Below the pieces are notes generated by a model that saw only the letters and a program-made list of their open reading frames with translations, was not told the DNA's origin and did no database searches. Source: Favolaschia claudopus (Eukaryota > Basidiomycota > Agaricomycetes > Agaricales > Mycenaceae). Taken from it: a stretch of DNA of 64,000 bases. Position numbers and translations under genes: made by a program. Below are positions 1-11,631 of this stretch, piece after piece (within the stretch, counting starts at the first letter, position 1; the number at the start of each line of letters is the position of its first letter). The stretch covers positions 1-64,000 of the forward strand of contig JAWWNJ010000196.1 in the NCBI GenBank assembly GCA_037176885.1, written 5' to 3'.

Positions 1-1905
1 TTCACAGCGCCGTCACTTGAGGACCAGAGGATCAGTTATCTTACCTCGTTTTCTGTCGGAAGAAAATTTGAGAAAGGAGTTGAGTCGGTACAGACGACGG
101 TTGACCGAGGATTATTTTCCCTACAAAAAATAGTTGTCGCAATGCGGGGATGAAAGTACAGTAGGAGTTGACCGAAACGTATTTGCAGCCAATATATCTT
201 GATCGACGGCAAGCTCGACTTCAAAGAAACCAGATTGTGTCAAGCCGTGAGATAATCCCCCTGCACCTACATGCAGTTGACATAAAGTTGAGATCACCAG
301 CATGTATTCAACAACCATCAAAGCATCATACCGCAGCAAAACGTCCAGAACAGAGACAGGGCCATGAAGTTGGCTGTATTCTTCCAACTGTTTTAAATCC
401 GCACAATGCCGGAAGTAGCAGGTACCGCAGGCGTTAGCTGGTGTCTCCGTCCTTTGACTTGATCGTGTTGTTCTCTGAGGTATTGTGAAAAAGTTGTCTG
501 GGATGAGCGGTTACCCAGGACTCCATCCATTGCCAGCTGGAACGGCTCGAACAAAAAACTTTCCGTCCAACCGGGCAATGTCGACAGTATCAGTCCTTGT
601 TGACTGACATATATGGTGCTTAAATGCGTGAGCGAGTCAGAAGTGAAAACTTGCAGGCAGACTCACTGTATCGGCGATACCTTGCCTCTCCCAGTATCTT
701 ACATGCAGGCAGTGGCATTCCCAGTCTACTTGCAAAATTTGGGCAAGAAGTAGACAATGTTGCTCATTCGCTTCGAGAGCCGGTAAGATATATGCGAAGT
801 CCCCTATATGAAACTCTTCCCCACTCCGGAACAGGCCTCCGTGGACTTGCTGAACTGATGCCAGCGCCTGCTGCTCGGCGCGTAACCCACAGCTAATGCA
901 AGGTTTGTGGGTGGGACAATGTTCCAATAAACGTGGAGCAGGTTTCCAAGTCATGAAAAACAGTAAACTCAATTCCTTCGCCGTATCTTAGTCTGGTTAC
1001 CGGCATGAGCGCTTTTTTTGCCCGAAACTCGATACTGACCGGCCAAAAAATTCACCCTCTTCGTATTTCAGGGCTGAATCTTCACCAAGGGCTAATTGTA
1101 AAGTGAGCACTTTTGTATAATGGAGTTGACGGGTATATCGTCGCATTCATCGATGAGAAAAAGCTCGTTGGGGTGTCCAAGCTCGCCCAAAACTCGGGAG
1201 CCTACGCACTGAGTTACCCACGTTGAGCTCAAATTCAGCGACATCATACCGTGTATAAACCATTGAACGTGAGACATTTTGACACCATGTACCGCATCCA
1301 CAAAGAAATACATAACTTGACAGAACCTGATTTCATTACATGAGCATTAATCAGTCAAAAGACGTGATCATTTAGAGTTGAACGGCAAGCCATGCAGAAG
1401 CGGCCAATGCTTTGCCGCAAAAATCGGGAGAAACTCGCCTCCTCATGCATTCTCTTTTTATTGGCATCGTCGCCTGCGGCGACGGCGACAAGATCCCCTT
1501 TCTGTCAAGATTGAGAAATGCTGATGCGAGGGTTCAGAAAAAATCCCAGTGTATTTGCAGTTGTCTATCAATGCCGTCGAGAAGTATGCGGGAGTGACCG
1601 AGGCACCCTTCAAGAATGACCACTAAAGGATCTTCAAGGTGACGTGTGGGCTGCGACTTCCGTCTACGGCTTTTGACGGGACTTGGAAGCACGAGGTCCA
1701 ACGCTGCGATGGAATTCTAAGACGCTTGGCTGCATATCTCGTGGCTTTTGTAGTCCATATTGGATCGCGAGCCTTTTTATACATTGACCGCGGTCCTCGC
1801 ATGTGGGGAACAAGTTCTGAGGGTGGAGGTTCGAGTGAAAGTCCGAGTCCAGATGATGGAAATTTGAATAAATGGAGAGCGTGGGAACATAGCACGGAAA
1901 CGTAA
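1..1905 (-). pseudogene. DNMT1-type cytosine-5 DNA methyltransferase remnant (BAH domains plus start of catalytic domain)
   Basis: Read on the minus strand, conceptual translation gives, in order, a stretch at 1895-1623 ending near VPSKAVDGSRSPHV, a first BAH-like module (HVQWF, then LGELGHPNELFL, 1313-1092), a second BAH-like module (EEFHIGDFAYILP, 972-637) preceded by the Cys pair HKPCISCGL, and methyltransferase motif I (GAGGLSHGLTQSGFF followed by AVDQDILAANTF, 387-121). This order, BAH-BAH-catalytic, is that of DNMT1 maintenance methyltransferases. A clean GT-AG intron at about 1255-1207 joins HVQWFIHG to SRVLGELG in phase. The catalytic cysteine (PC) motif would lie left of base 1. At least one frameshift near 1625 and in-frame stops break the reading, and the 5' part ends close to a transposon at 1924. 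It may be a degraded host gene or a captured copy. The family assignment is fairly sure; the exon limits are not. Confidence 0.7.
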
Positions 1906-1923
1906 TTTACTACATACAGTTAA

Positions 1924-2608
1924 ATGCATTACCATATATGGAAATCCTCGCTCAGTCTTGGGCGGTGTCGCCTCCAAGGCGCGAAAGCAAGAGCCCCGAG
2001 TATTGTATGACATTCAGAATATGCCTGAGTGAGTATATGAGCATTTCAAGCAGGACATTCTGGTCAGAACCAGTCCAATGCGTATCATGGAAGTCAGCCA
2101 ATTGCAAACTGAATTGACCCTTCCCTTGTAATTTCGAGCATCTTCAGCCATGCTGACACCCAGTAGTGGAATATCCGCAGCCAATTTACCCGAAACAACC
2201 ATGGCTAGCCCTCCCAAGGTCGATTTGTTTGACCTTGCTGTAGCTAGGTCCTCCTCCGTGGAAATTCGAGCCGCATCAGCCAAAACCAAATAAGTCAAAA
2301 CATTTGGTTGACTCTGTTCGTCGAAATTAGCTGTCAGCCAAAACCAAATAAGGCAAAACATATCACTTGAAGATTGAGGGGAAACTCGTTTCGGCACCTA
2401 ACAGAGCCACTTTTCGTCGACTTCTTACGCAAATGCATTAAATTGGTATTGAACAACGATGCTACATAGCGCTTTGAAATCAATACCGTTGGCCGGATAA
2501 ATATATACTCAACTGAAAAGTAGTGTTTAACCCAAAGTTTACCACCTAAAGCAAGGTCAAGACGGCAGGGCCGGCCATTTCATGAAATTTCCCTATATGG
2601 TAATGCAT
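1924..2608. mobile_element. TTAA-flanked short inverted-repeat element (piggyBac-like MITE)
   Basis: The ends are atgcattaccatatatggaa at 1924 and its reverse complement with one mismatch at 2587-2608, giving 22-bp terminal inverted repeats. Both ends are flanked by TTAA (1920-1923 and 2609-2612), the target duplication typical of piggyBac-type elements. The interior holds a 127-codon minus ORF (2397-2014) with no recognised domain. It includes a short internal duplication of a ccaaaaccaaataag-like word (about 2280 and 2340). Probably non-autonomous. Confidence 0.7.
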
Positions 2609-2694
2609 TTAATTTCGCCGCAAACTGTACAGTGCCGGACACGCAAAGTCGACAACTTTGATCTTCCTTTTATGGAAGGTGTAGTTTTTTTGTG

Positions 2695-2955
2695 TAAACA
2701 TAGTGAGTGTATATGGTTCCGGACCGAACTTCGTGACAAGTCGCAGTCCCAATTTGGTAATTGATACTGTCACGTCAGTTTTCATTGAGACATCCTGGGA
2801 TTGTGTAAATAGCATTGCAAAGAAGGTAATCTACAAACGTACTGGAGCAAAACTTCGAAAAAACGGGTTTTCCGTGTTTTGTACGGCAATTTCGCGCTTT
2901 TGATTGCGGATCACTCAGACCGGTGGGCTGTGCAGCAGCATCAATGTCGCCTGGT
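2695..2955 (+). repeat. Dispersed repeat, copy A
   Basis: This stretch resembles 35760-35965 in the same orientation. Both begin with cggaccgaacttcgtgacaa, run through a diverged middle, and end with atttcgcgcttttgatggc/tgc followed by a GACCGGTG/AGCCGGTG word. The similarity is patchy, as expected of old copies. No coding potential is recognised. Confidence 0.55.
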
Positions 2956-3439
2956 CATTGCCGATTTCTTGGTTAGGAGATTTCACTTTCACTGTGGGGT
3001 CCGGAAGAAGGAGTCCGGGGTTGCAGAGGCAGAATAGCAGAGAAAGACTTGATTACCTGCCTCAAATTCGCGAGTTTAGTACACACAATTCTGGTTTTTC
3101 GCTGTTCACATCGGCCAAGTAACCGTACCCTTGCTCTATCAAATTTTGATGGAGCTTTCCCACAGTATGTGGACCTTTCCAGACTCTCACGACAGGGTTC
3201 CCAGTTTGGGATGTCGTGAGAGGCTGGTCACGAGACTACCGACACGAAGCCGCGCTGAATGAGCAACCCCACATGAGCCTACTTTCTGTGATGACGAGTA
3301 GGGCTCCAAAATGCAGATGCTTACAAATGTCCGGATGGCTTTGTAAGCACTGTCCGGGAGTCCTGGAGTCCGTGGCCTCGGACTTCGGGAATGGCCGTCG
3401 GTCACGCAGCTGTCAATACTGTAGTATAATTATTACGAC

Positions 3440-3545
3440 CAAGTGTTCAGGTGACGGACGGTCCATCATATCACTCGATCAAAAGTCGAAAGTGCGCGAA
3501 AAAAAAAATGGCATCGGCCAAGGTTTTCCGGAAGCGCTGTAAGAA
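3440..3545 (-). repeat. Diverged solo mariner-type terminal repeat
   Basis: The segment running from catcatatcact at about 3467 to ccggaagcgctgtaa near 3542 parallels the right terminal repeat of the mariner-like element at 38965-41914, including the atcaaaagtcg and gcgcgaaaaaaa words and the ctgTA end. No matching left end was found, so this is a remnant. Nothing else in 2960-4290 is recognised. Confidence 0.4.
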
Positions 3546-4297
3546 GCTACTAAGAATACATCACAGCGCACCTAGCGAGGGAGAATCGTGGCTCACTCGG
3601 ATCTCATTCTCTCTCCGTCTCGTTTCTCATCCACTACCTGCAACTATCTATGCTATTGGACTCTTGTGCTGGAACCCTCTTATTCTCCATGTCCTCAAAA
3701 TTCAGCTCAAGACTCCAGTTCCAGCAGTAACACAGACTCGGGAGGCAGCACTTGAGTCGACTACAAGTTTGGCCCGTTCGTTAAACCGAGACTTGGCTGC
3801 ATCGCAACACGAAGATATATCAAGCTCGGTTTCACACCCACACCCCTTGCGCAAACTCTCGACTTGAAGGGGGGAGGATGGAAAGGTTTCATGGGAAGCT
3901 CAGGTGCGCTCGTTTTCCGTTCTTGTTGTTCTACAGTTGTCGACTCGAGCATGGGTCGTAAGCTGTCTGCGCATGTGCGTCAAGCTGCGCCACGTCTCGG
4001 GCGATGTGAGTTCACGTCGCCCGCTGCCTGCGCAGCTAGTGCCAGCGTCGCAACTTCGTCTCCAACACTTCCACCAACTTCACAACCCAATGCCGCCGCC
4101 TACTCTGTCGTCTATAGCTGCTGATGTCGCGGCTTCTACATCTTCAAGCCCCTCAGCTCAACGCCGCCTTGCATTCTCTCTCAACAACCTAGCTCCGGGG
4201 TTTTTTCTTTGCTTTCGTCGCTTGCTCGCCCACGCTACTCCCTAATTTGATCTCTTCTATGCTGTGCTTCTCGTCATCTCTGGCCGCTGCTAGCCTT

Positions 4298-4603
4298 TCA
4301 TTTCTTTGCACTGATATTGAACATTTTCTGACAACTTCCTCGGCAAAATTGCATCGCAAACAAGATACATTCAATCCATTTGGCTTCTGCACACGGTACT
4401 TTGGGGAACTTCGGGTTCCGCCCTCTACAACTGAGACCCCTTCCCAGTCTTCCGCAGTCTCGGCACTGGTTGACGCAATATTTTACATTACCTTTCCCAT
4501 TGCACGACGGCAGGTAACATTTGCGGCAGGTACGCTGTTGTCGTTTATTCTTCGGCGGAGGCTTGGCGAGCTCCAATGTGGTCTCCACGCGGCGCACTGA
4601 CAA
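4298..4603 (-). pseudogene. C-terminal cysteine-cluster fragment of a transposase-like protein
   Basis: The 101-residue minus reading has a dense cysteine pattern: TCRKCYLPSCNGKG, then a second cluster CVNQCRDCGR, CRGRNPKF and VPCAEAKW. The same second cluster recurs at 10317-10613 (KNSCKDCGRVECEGR and VPCAGAVW), so it is a shared mobile module rather than chance. From memory, similar Cys modules end pogo/Tc5-type DDE proteins in basidiomycetes, but no DDE core is present here. It is a fragment without a credible start or neighbouring exons. Confidence 0.4.
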
Positions 4604-4868
4604 TTACTTCAAATCATTGACGGATTAACAGGCGGTGGTTGCGGAGGAGATGTCAAGAGGCTCGGAGCCACTTGATTGCTGGGTCCTGCCGCAAACACTG
4701 TAATCCAATGTTCCAAGCCCCGGATTGCAACTTGAATCTGTTTCAACGGGTGGTGGAGGAGTTGGAATGGGTGAGCAGGAGGGCCAGAGGATTAAGGCAC
4801 GGGTCCGGGGTCGACAGGTTGAACGGATGCAACCAGTTTTCGTGGATGTCGATAAGCGCAAATGACTA

Positions 4869-6533
4869 CACCACCAACCTGGAGTGGGGTCTTGGTGAGA
4901 CCAAGCTGAAACCTTGATTTGAGATCGTTTGATGACACCAATTCGGTCTCGTCTTGATTCCAAATTGACATCTTGTTTCCGAGCTCAAAATGAACTCAGA
5001 TTTGTGATCGCTCTGGACTCAATTACAACCCCGTTTTGATTCCTTGTCCTGCTCTCAATATATTGTCTCCCTTGCCAAGTTGCTGAGAGTACTTTGTTAG
5101 TAGCGCTAAGTAGCCGAAAGACAATTACCGCCAAAGCATATAAGATAAAGTCCGATTTAAGTGTTTATCGGTATCGTACACACCAGGGCAGATGCAGCAT
5201 GGAGGTCATCGTTGTGGGCGGCTGCCGGCAGCCGCGATGCCAAGCCTGCATTCACGCAGCTCGGTGCTGAGGTCGAGGCACTGGTGACAACGGGGTTTAG
5301 GGCATGATGCACAATGTAATGAAGCCGCCGCAGATGCCTCGCACTCGGGCAGCGCGACGAGCGTAAGTAACGAAAGACTCTGCAGACTGAAAAAAAAATC
5401 TCCCACATCAACACGTGAGATGACGCGATGTCACGTTTTTGTTGATCATGTTCGTTGTCAAGTGTTACCGTGTGACTCACCCTCCTTCCTTCCCCCCACT
5501 CATCCCCCAACGCTTTCCCCCCTTCAAACAGTCAAATCAACCTTTTCGTTCCCCTTCGTGTGCTCAAGACCTCTCAAGACCTCGGTCCGTGCTCAGCCTC
5601 AGCCACCTCAAGCCTTAACTTACAAGAATCCACAAGACACCTTTCCTCCAAGCGCCTGCCCAAGTCTGCGTCAGAGCTGCAAGTTCGTCAAGCTGACCTT
5701 CTTTGAGTGCAAGTTGTCAAGACTGGCTTCATTCAACTACATGATCAAGTTCACCTCAAGCTTCCTCCTGCAAGTCCACCTAGCTCTTCGATGTCCGTGT
5801 CATTGCCAAGCCACAACGTGGCCTTGAGATTCTTGCAGGTTTCAAGTCGGCTCAACCCAGAGTTGACGGAGCAGGATGCTCGTGGCTCGACAAAGTTTGA
5901 TGTTCGTTGGTGTGTCTCCGTTCCCTTGGCTGAGTCAACGACTAACCGGACTTCTTCATATGCATGTCCTGCCTCACCCGCCCTTCGTCCTCGATCGATC
6001 GTGTACTGCTTCCCTCCCTCCCTCCCTCCCGCCCTCCGCAACACAGTTGCCACCCGAGCAAATGCAACCGTCAAAGTCCTCTCTTCGATCAATAGCTCCC
6101 GACGACACTATAATCGTTTTCCGTGGGCTTGCGCCAGAAAATGTCCTGTTGGCAGTTACGTGCCCACTGACACCTGTCTGCAGGATCCACCGTTCGAACC
6201 CTTCCTAGCTGACGATCATAACTACCGTACAGAACTGTATGTACTATTTTATATCCCAATATCAGCCTGTTCCCAATCTTGAAACCGGTGTGATTCATAT
6301 TTATAATTTCGTCAACGCTACACACAGCCTGTGCTCCCAGAGAGGCTGGATGAAAGCTTGATTTCGATGTCAGTCATTGAGCTCAAAATGAGGTGGCGCT
6401 CAAACTGAGACCAAAATGATAAGCCGAATGGAATGACTTTTGACATCAACATTGCCTCTTTTTGAGACCAACCGTGGGCCTCAATTGACACTCGGCATTG
6501 AGATCACACAGGTCTCAGTCTGGGTTGGCGGTG
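4869..6533. mobile_element. Non-coding element with CACCACCAACC...GGTTGGCGGTG ends (CACTA-like)
   Basis: The left end, caccaccaacctggag, matches the reverse complement of the right end, gggttggcggtg, over the first 11 bases with one mismatch. Subterminal blocks on both sides repeat gagacc and gctcaaaatga words (near 4890-5000 and 6375-6480). The flanks share TA, or TAC if the boundary is moved by one base. CAC/GTG ends with subterminal repeats are typical of CACTA/EnSpm elements. No transposase is seen inside. The plus strand at 5560-5800 is unusually rich in CAAG words. The right end lies at the C-terminus of the exonuclease gene next door. Confidence 0.5.
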
Positions 6534-7615
6534 TACGGAGACAAACAAGTTGGAATGGAGCTGGACCGAAAGCGGAGACTAGTTTTCGGCCATGAGTTGA
6601 GATGACCGCAGCCGGTACAACAACTTGCGTAACTTCGATTAGCGCGCGGGTTCGACTAATATTGATAGAATCAAAAGAGCCGTTCAAGGCGACAACACGG
6701 CCGCGAGCAATAAGCCGCGTGTTGGAGTCGTGGAAGAGAACAACACATGTTCCGGGAGCAGCCAAATCCGGCAGAGGTGCGGGGACAGAGACCTTCATCA
6801 GCTCGTCGTAGATAGCGCGACACGCATGGACATCCAGGGCAGCATATTTAATCTGTGCTTCAGATAAATCGCTTTCCCATGCGCTACTGAAGTGTTCTGC
6901 GACGTTTTTATCAATTCGCTTTTGGAGGCAAACACACTCGGTCCCAGCAAACAATAACCCAAACCATCTCCACTCTATCTTCGCTCCATCATCATCTTCT
7001 GCACCACCGACATCGGCGGCCGCCTCGAGATTCTTGTCTACAACCGGCAATGTTACAACTTCAGCCGAATCGTTGACTGCTAGCGACCCGAGAACCATTC
7101 CAGTGGTCGAGGAGGATGACGAGAATGGAGACTCGGAGGGTGATGGAGATGGTTTGGGTCATTGTTTGCTGGCAGGTTTTTTGACCGAATGACCGCAGGC
7201 ATCCCAAGAACGGTGCGTGTCTTGCCATTATAATCAGTTTTCCAAGGAATAACTAAGAGATATCTGAAATGAGATTACTCACCTCATTTCCGAGACGAAT
7301 AGAGAGAGAAGTGGGCGGAGGCAGCTTTGGCGGACGCCCGACCGGTCGTCTAGGAAGTTCCGGCTCGACTATCCCTTGCGCTCGAGTTTGCTGCTTTGGC
7401 CCACTTCCTCGAGGGCGCCCGCGGGGTTTCGTTTCTGATGGTAATTCTTCACGATGGACGCGTTGCTTTTTGTTGCATGAGCCCTTGGGCCTGCCGGGAC
7501 CACGCTTTGCTGGTACACTGAGAGATCTATCTATATAAGAACCAAAGACTTCGTGTCTGGGTGGTACAAGACAAGACAAACGAAAGGGACATTCGTATTG
7601 GCTGACCGCTAACAT
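6481..7615 (-). pseudogene. Internally deleted AT-hook / 3'-5' exonuclease protein
   Basis: The N-terminal exon (7615-7253) has three AT-hook cores, RGPGRPKG, PRGRPRG and PVGRPPK, which bind AT-rich minor groove. The next reading (7098 and below) holds KRIDKNVAEHF and then SDLSEAQIKYAALDVHA. That is the Exo III motif (Y-x3-D) of DnaQ/RNase D/WRN-type 3'-5' exonucleases, followed by a C-terminal tail ending near CLR. The Exo I (D-x-E) and Exo II residues are missing. From memory, agaricomycete relatives are much longer, with a zinc-ribbon and transposase-like core between AT-hooks and exonuclease, so this copy has lost its middle. The C-terminus runs into the element ending at 6533. It starts about 110 bp from a divergent gene and may share a promoter with it. 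Confidence 0.65.
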
Positions 7616-7723
7616 AATGCCGTGAACCGCCCCACTGGTGCGTCATTTTGTCGAGATGTTGAGTTCGTGCCCGCATGCTCCACCCGTCTCTCTGCACGAT
7701 GTCGATTCACTCGATGCTCAACC

Positions 7724-8579
7724 ATGCCCGCCACAACGAGCCGTCTTCGCCCACTGCTGCCCAAGACGCCCTCTATGACTCAGTTGGAGCCCTTTTTGCT
7801 TAGCAGAACAATGGAGCGCGAGCGGAATCTCGGCGAGCTGAGTGCAGTCAGTGGTGCACCTGTGGAGATCAGAGCGAATCCTGTTTCAAGGAAGAGTCGG
7901 AATCAGGTCAGCAATTCAACAAAATGTCGTGCCGGACCCATTCAAAAGTAATTTTTCCTTAGTCCGAGCCTGAACGGCGTTCGGCGGGCCAAAAGAGACG
8001 AAGGAAGAGAGAAGCAAAGGAAAAAGAGAACGATGGTCGTTTGGTACGCGAGACTTGCGATCTGAGGACTTCACACTGGCACAGTCAGGCATTGTAAGGC
8101 CTGTAACCTTGCCACGATCATTGGCTCAACGAGCACGTCGGCAACGAGAGCTCGCTGGTGAAATTGAGGATCTAGTGGACATCGAGGGATATAAAGGGTG
8201 TCATAGGTCTCGAGCGCAAACGCTACGGCGGAAAGTTGAACAAGGGGAACAAAGGTTAAACTTATCTCCTGAATGCGGTACGTGTCCACCCAATTGGAGC
8301 TGTATTGTCTAGCTTATTGTTTTGTTCGTCACAGATCCGACTTAGTCCTTAGATCAAGCCCTCGACCACGAATACGATGTCAATCAGCCTCGCCGCAATG
8401 ACCGATATCGGGAAAGTTACCGAAGTAGGATGCTTCGGTATGAGGATGAGGTTCGGCGAGGCGTTTATGCTGAGGAACAACGACGGGAGATGATGCTTGG
8501 ATGGCAACAAATTCCCCAGGCATTTCAACATCGTAAACGGCAGAAGATGAGATTTTTGCATTGTATTTACTATATGTAA
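7724..8579 (+). CDS. Four-exon gene, highly charged protein of unknown function
   Basis: Exons 7724-7906, 7963-8043, 8085-8277 and 8353-8579 join through GT-AG introns of 56, 41 and 75 nt. Phases agree throughout, giving about 227 codons with no internal stop and a TAA stop. The protein is rich in Arg, Lys and Glu (GQKRRRKREAKEKEN, RRQRELAGEIEDLVD, RRNDRYRESYRSRM), suggesting helical or nucleic-acid-binding character, but I recognise no domain. The consistent splice phases are the main reason to believe it. It is divergent from the AT-hook gene (start 7615), so it could be a second gene of the same element. A donor-like GTAAG overlaps the stop, so a further exon is possible. Confidence 0.5.
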
Positions 8580-10316
8580 GAAACCAAGCCATTTGAGATG
8601 GAGTGAGCTCGCACACAGGGCCGCGAGGAGTCGACCGAAGGTCGGCGACGATCGGCACTGGCACCTGGTTTTTGTAGGGCAGAAGAGCGGAATCCCATGG
8701 CGAAGCATGGGCTCACTGCTAGTGTACTATAGTAATAGTAATATAAATATGTGCCGATGGATACAAAGAACTCGAAGAGACAAGGAATTACTTACCTGAT
8801 ATTCTCTACCCCTATGGATGCATCCTCTGCTGCACTTGACTCTGCCATCCGTTGATTTCGAGGCTGGTTCCTGTTTTATTCGCCGATGAATAGCAAAGCG
8901 CGACGTGAGACGGCGTTTACAATTGCCGTTTGCAGCTTGCTTCGATGTTCGTATATATTGTTCTCAGCCTCACGATAGACAGCGGTTCAGCCGGGCCGAT
9001 TATCACGTGTATTAAAACTCCGCTCGGTATTCACTATCAGTTGAGTATCGCGCACCTTCACCCTCGACAGAACTTAATACTCATAACTCCACGCCGCAAG
9101 GTCCATGCAGAAACGGGGTCTGCTGCCATCAAAGTCAGAGAGAAATGACTAGAGAAAAGACCTGCACACCTTTGGAGAGTGGCGTACTTGAGCTGCGAAG
9201 AGCGGAGACGGTCGAGGAAGTTGAGGAGGTGCGATGAGGGCTCGGTCACGGTGTGTGTTGCTGCCCAAAAGAATTGCAAAAAAAATGTCCAAAAAGGGAA
9301 GAGAAGGAGAGGGAAAAGGGGGAATTTCAAGAGTTTTGGATGTACTCTGGCCGTAAATTTCGCGATTGCGTCTCAAAGTTCTCGTGAAATGCTAGCACTC
9401 AGTGCCGAGATGCCGAGGTAGAAGTGTCGGCCCGGCAGAGCAACATTCTAAGTTGATTTGTTCAAATGTAGCACGGATTCCCCAAACACCCGCCATGAAC
9501 TAACCAGAAACAGTGCGTGTGGAGCATTGAAGGGCTCAAACAACTTTGTATGCTCAACTGCCCATCTTATCCGGGTAAAAATGAAAATTCCAGCTCAAAA
9601 TCGCCAGTTTATACACACACTTTTGAAAATTTGCGCAAAGCTTTCGCGCTTTTCTAACCCTAAGTTAGGGTTACGTAATATGCTCTGAAACGAAAATTTT
9701 ATCCATAGACCCACCCCATGTTCCTTCTAAATTTTCAATCTTGAAGAATTTCGACCGAAAGTACGGCTTGACATGAAGTCGTGTCCGCTATCATACCTCT
9801 GTTGCAACTTGAACTGAACTCAAAAAACAAGACCGCAATACGATTCATTATTCATAGCTAATTTTGGATGCTGAACATCCAACGCAACTGACTTGAATCA
9901 AGCCCTGGTGGTGGTGCTCCTGTTCATTTGTAGTACATTACCCACAAAGGTATCTGTATACTCCACACTGTCATCATGCAAACACAGTCAAGCCGTGAAT
10001 TACTTAAACACATTGATAATGACGGTGTTTACTTTCAACCCCAGATATACTATAGGATGATTGTGTCAGAGACCATATCTGCCTAGTATTACTGCCTAAG
10101 ACACACAAGTAGATAGCTAAACCCATCTATACAAGGATCGAAACCATTTATGAATTGGTGGAACGAGCTCCGTTTACAGGTTTCGTTTTAGTTGGTTTCG
10201 GTGTAATGCTTCTTCAACATAGCTGTAAATCGTATTCTGAGTACTAACCACAACCTCATTCTTTTTGATTCTGCTTATCAGAGCTCTCTGTCTGCTCCCA
10301 GGTAGCCAGAACAAAA
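8580..10316. other. Gene-poor stretch
   Basis: I see no convincing coding region, RNA gene or bounded element here. The ORFs are short and lack motif or splice support. Base composition turns AT-rich after about 9450. Confidence 0.5.
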
Positions 10317-10613
10317 TTGTTTCGAAATGCTCCTGAATATCAATATATCAGACATTCGGAGGCTGAAAAAAATCCAAAAAGCCTCCCATACACCTCAAGC
10401 TCCTGTAGCCTCACATTAAGGTGCAGATTCTCTCAAGATGCTTCAAAATGGACGGAAATTGAGCCGTTTTGTGAGTTGAACCAGTCTTACATAATGCTCA
10501 GCAACCTTTGTAAGAATTCCTGCAAAGACTGTGGTCGAGTTGAGTGTGAAGGGCGAGATTCATCTCATGCTGAAGTACCTTGTGCCGGTGCTGTTTGGAG
10601 TGTAACAGTTTGA
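10317..10613 (+). pseudogene. Second cysteine-cluster fragment
   Basis: The last 35 residues of this 98-residue reading (NSCKDCGRVECEGR ... VPCAGAVW) match the cysteine cluster at 4298-4603 in spacing and flanking residues. Upstream residues show no similarity. It is best read as the tail of a lost transposon protein. Confidence 0.35.
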
Positions 10614-10866
10614 ACTAGATTTACCCTGTAAATGAATGATTTGATCATATTGCTTGACAATGCTGTAAATTGGAATGAGTAGTTGATATTGTCTATGCTA
10701 TGCCATTTTTTTGTATATATACCACTGCACACCAACCTTGAACTGTCGGTGTTTGACATTATTCACTACTATAGGATTTACGAGGCCATGGGAATAGATT
10801 CCCCTATTAGGTCGCAAATTGACAGGTGATATCAATCATTGCCTCTTCTGGTTGCTCCCAAAATGG

Positions 10867-10920
10867 CAGCAACCCGTTTAGGTTGCTACCAAAAAAGGCA
10901 GCGACCTAAACGGGTTGCTG
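10867..10920. repeat. Perfect 17-bp inverted repeat (hairpin)
   Basis: cagcaacccgtttaggt at 10867-10883 is the exact reverse complement of 10904-10920, with a 20-nt A-rich spacer. It could be the fused ends of a small element or a transcript hairpin. No T-run terminator follows. Confidence 0.6.
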
Positions 10921-10924
10921 ACTT

Positions 10925-11170
10925 TGAAGGAAATTTGATGCAACGCACACCAGAACCGCGCCGCGATGAGGTGGGAGAAGGTGAGAGGGAGAATGCGACG
11001 TGGCAGGAAAGTGGTGCCATTTTAAGTTGCCGAGGAGTGAAGGTGTGAGGTAATGCTTTGATGAGGGACTTAGAGAAATTTTCGAAAGAGCCAGGCCAAA
11101 CACGGGACAGTCGCCAGAGGCCAGACGAGGATGTCGGGGGAGCGTTGGTGGATGTTCCTAAAACATTTTG
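10925..11170 (+). repeat. Dispersed non-coding repeat (also inverted at 22935-23105)
   Basis: gtgggagaa, gtggtgccattttaagttgc and a ggtggatgttcc word occur here in the same order as in the reverse complement of 22935-23105 (gtgggagaaa, gtggcaccattttatgttcc, ggtggatgttgc). The copies are clearly related but diverged. No protein is recognised. Confidence 0.5.
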
Positions 11171-11274
11171 TGGATGTTGATGGGATGTTGGCCACCGCAC
11201 ATCACAGGGACATCGCCGAGGCAAGCTCCTCGGTCAGTCGACATCATACTTGTTGCGGTATAGAAATGCTGATA

Positions 11275-11275
<1 letters not shown>

Positions 11276-11305
<30 letters not shown>
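11276..11305 (+). repeat. Poly(A) tract of about 30 bases
   Basis: An uninterrupted A run ends at gcccacgtg. It could be the tail of a retroposed sequence or a simple repeat. No LINE or SINE body, and no target duplication around it, could be made out. Confidence 0.7.
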
Positions 11306-11306
<1 letters not shown>

Positions 11307-11631
11307 CCCACGTGAAGAAGCGGTTGGTCACTAGCCTAACAATGCGACGGGGTTCTGATGGGCCATCAATCAATCATCCGGTAATTAACTGTATCCCGGC
11401 AATTCGATGGTTAAAACTTGTCCTCGTTCGTTCTTCATACCCGTTGTCGTGGTGGGTTGGTGGCGGGCATATACAAGCGTCGGAATGCTTGCTATATAAT
11501 CTCATAGTCTAATTAGAAGGAAGTATTAGTAGCTGGTTAAATGAATTTTAATTGATTTCCTCCATCCTCTTCCCAATGCTCGACCGCTTCAAGTTCATCG
11601 TCAGGGTTGCTCTCATCAGTGTTGAACCTAA

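Noticed and set aside
2014..2397. 127-codon minus ORF as a DNMT1 exon
   Set aside because: It lies inside the TTAA-flanked element and has an internal duplication; no link to the methyltransferase reading could be shown.
5707..6282. 191-codon Ser/Pro-rich ORF as a gene
   Set aside because: Low-complexity composition, several overlapping ORFs of similar length, and location in a non-coding element with terminal repeats.
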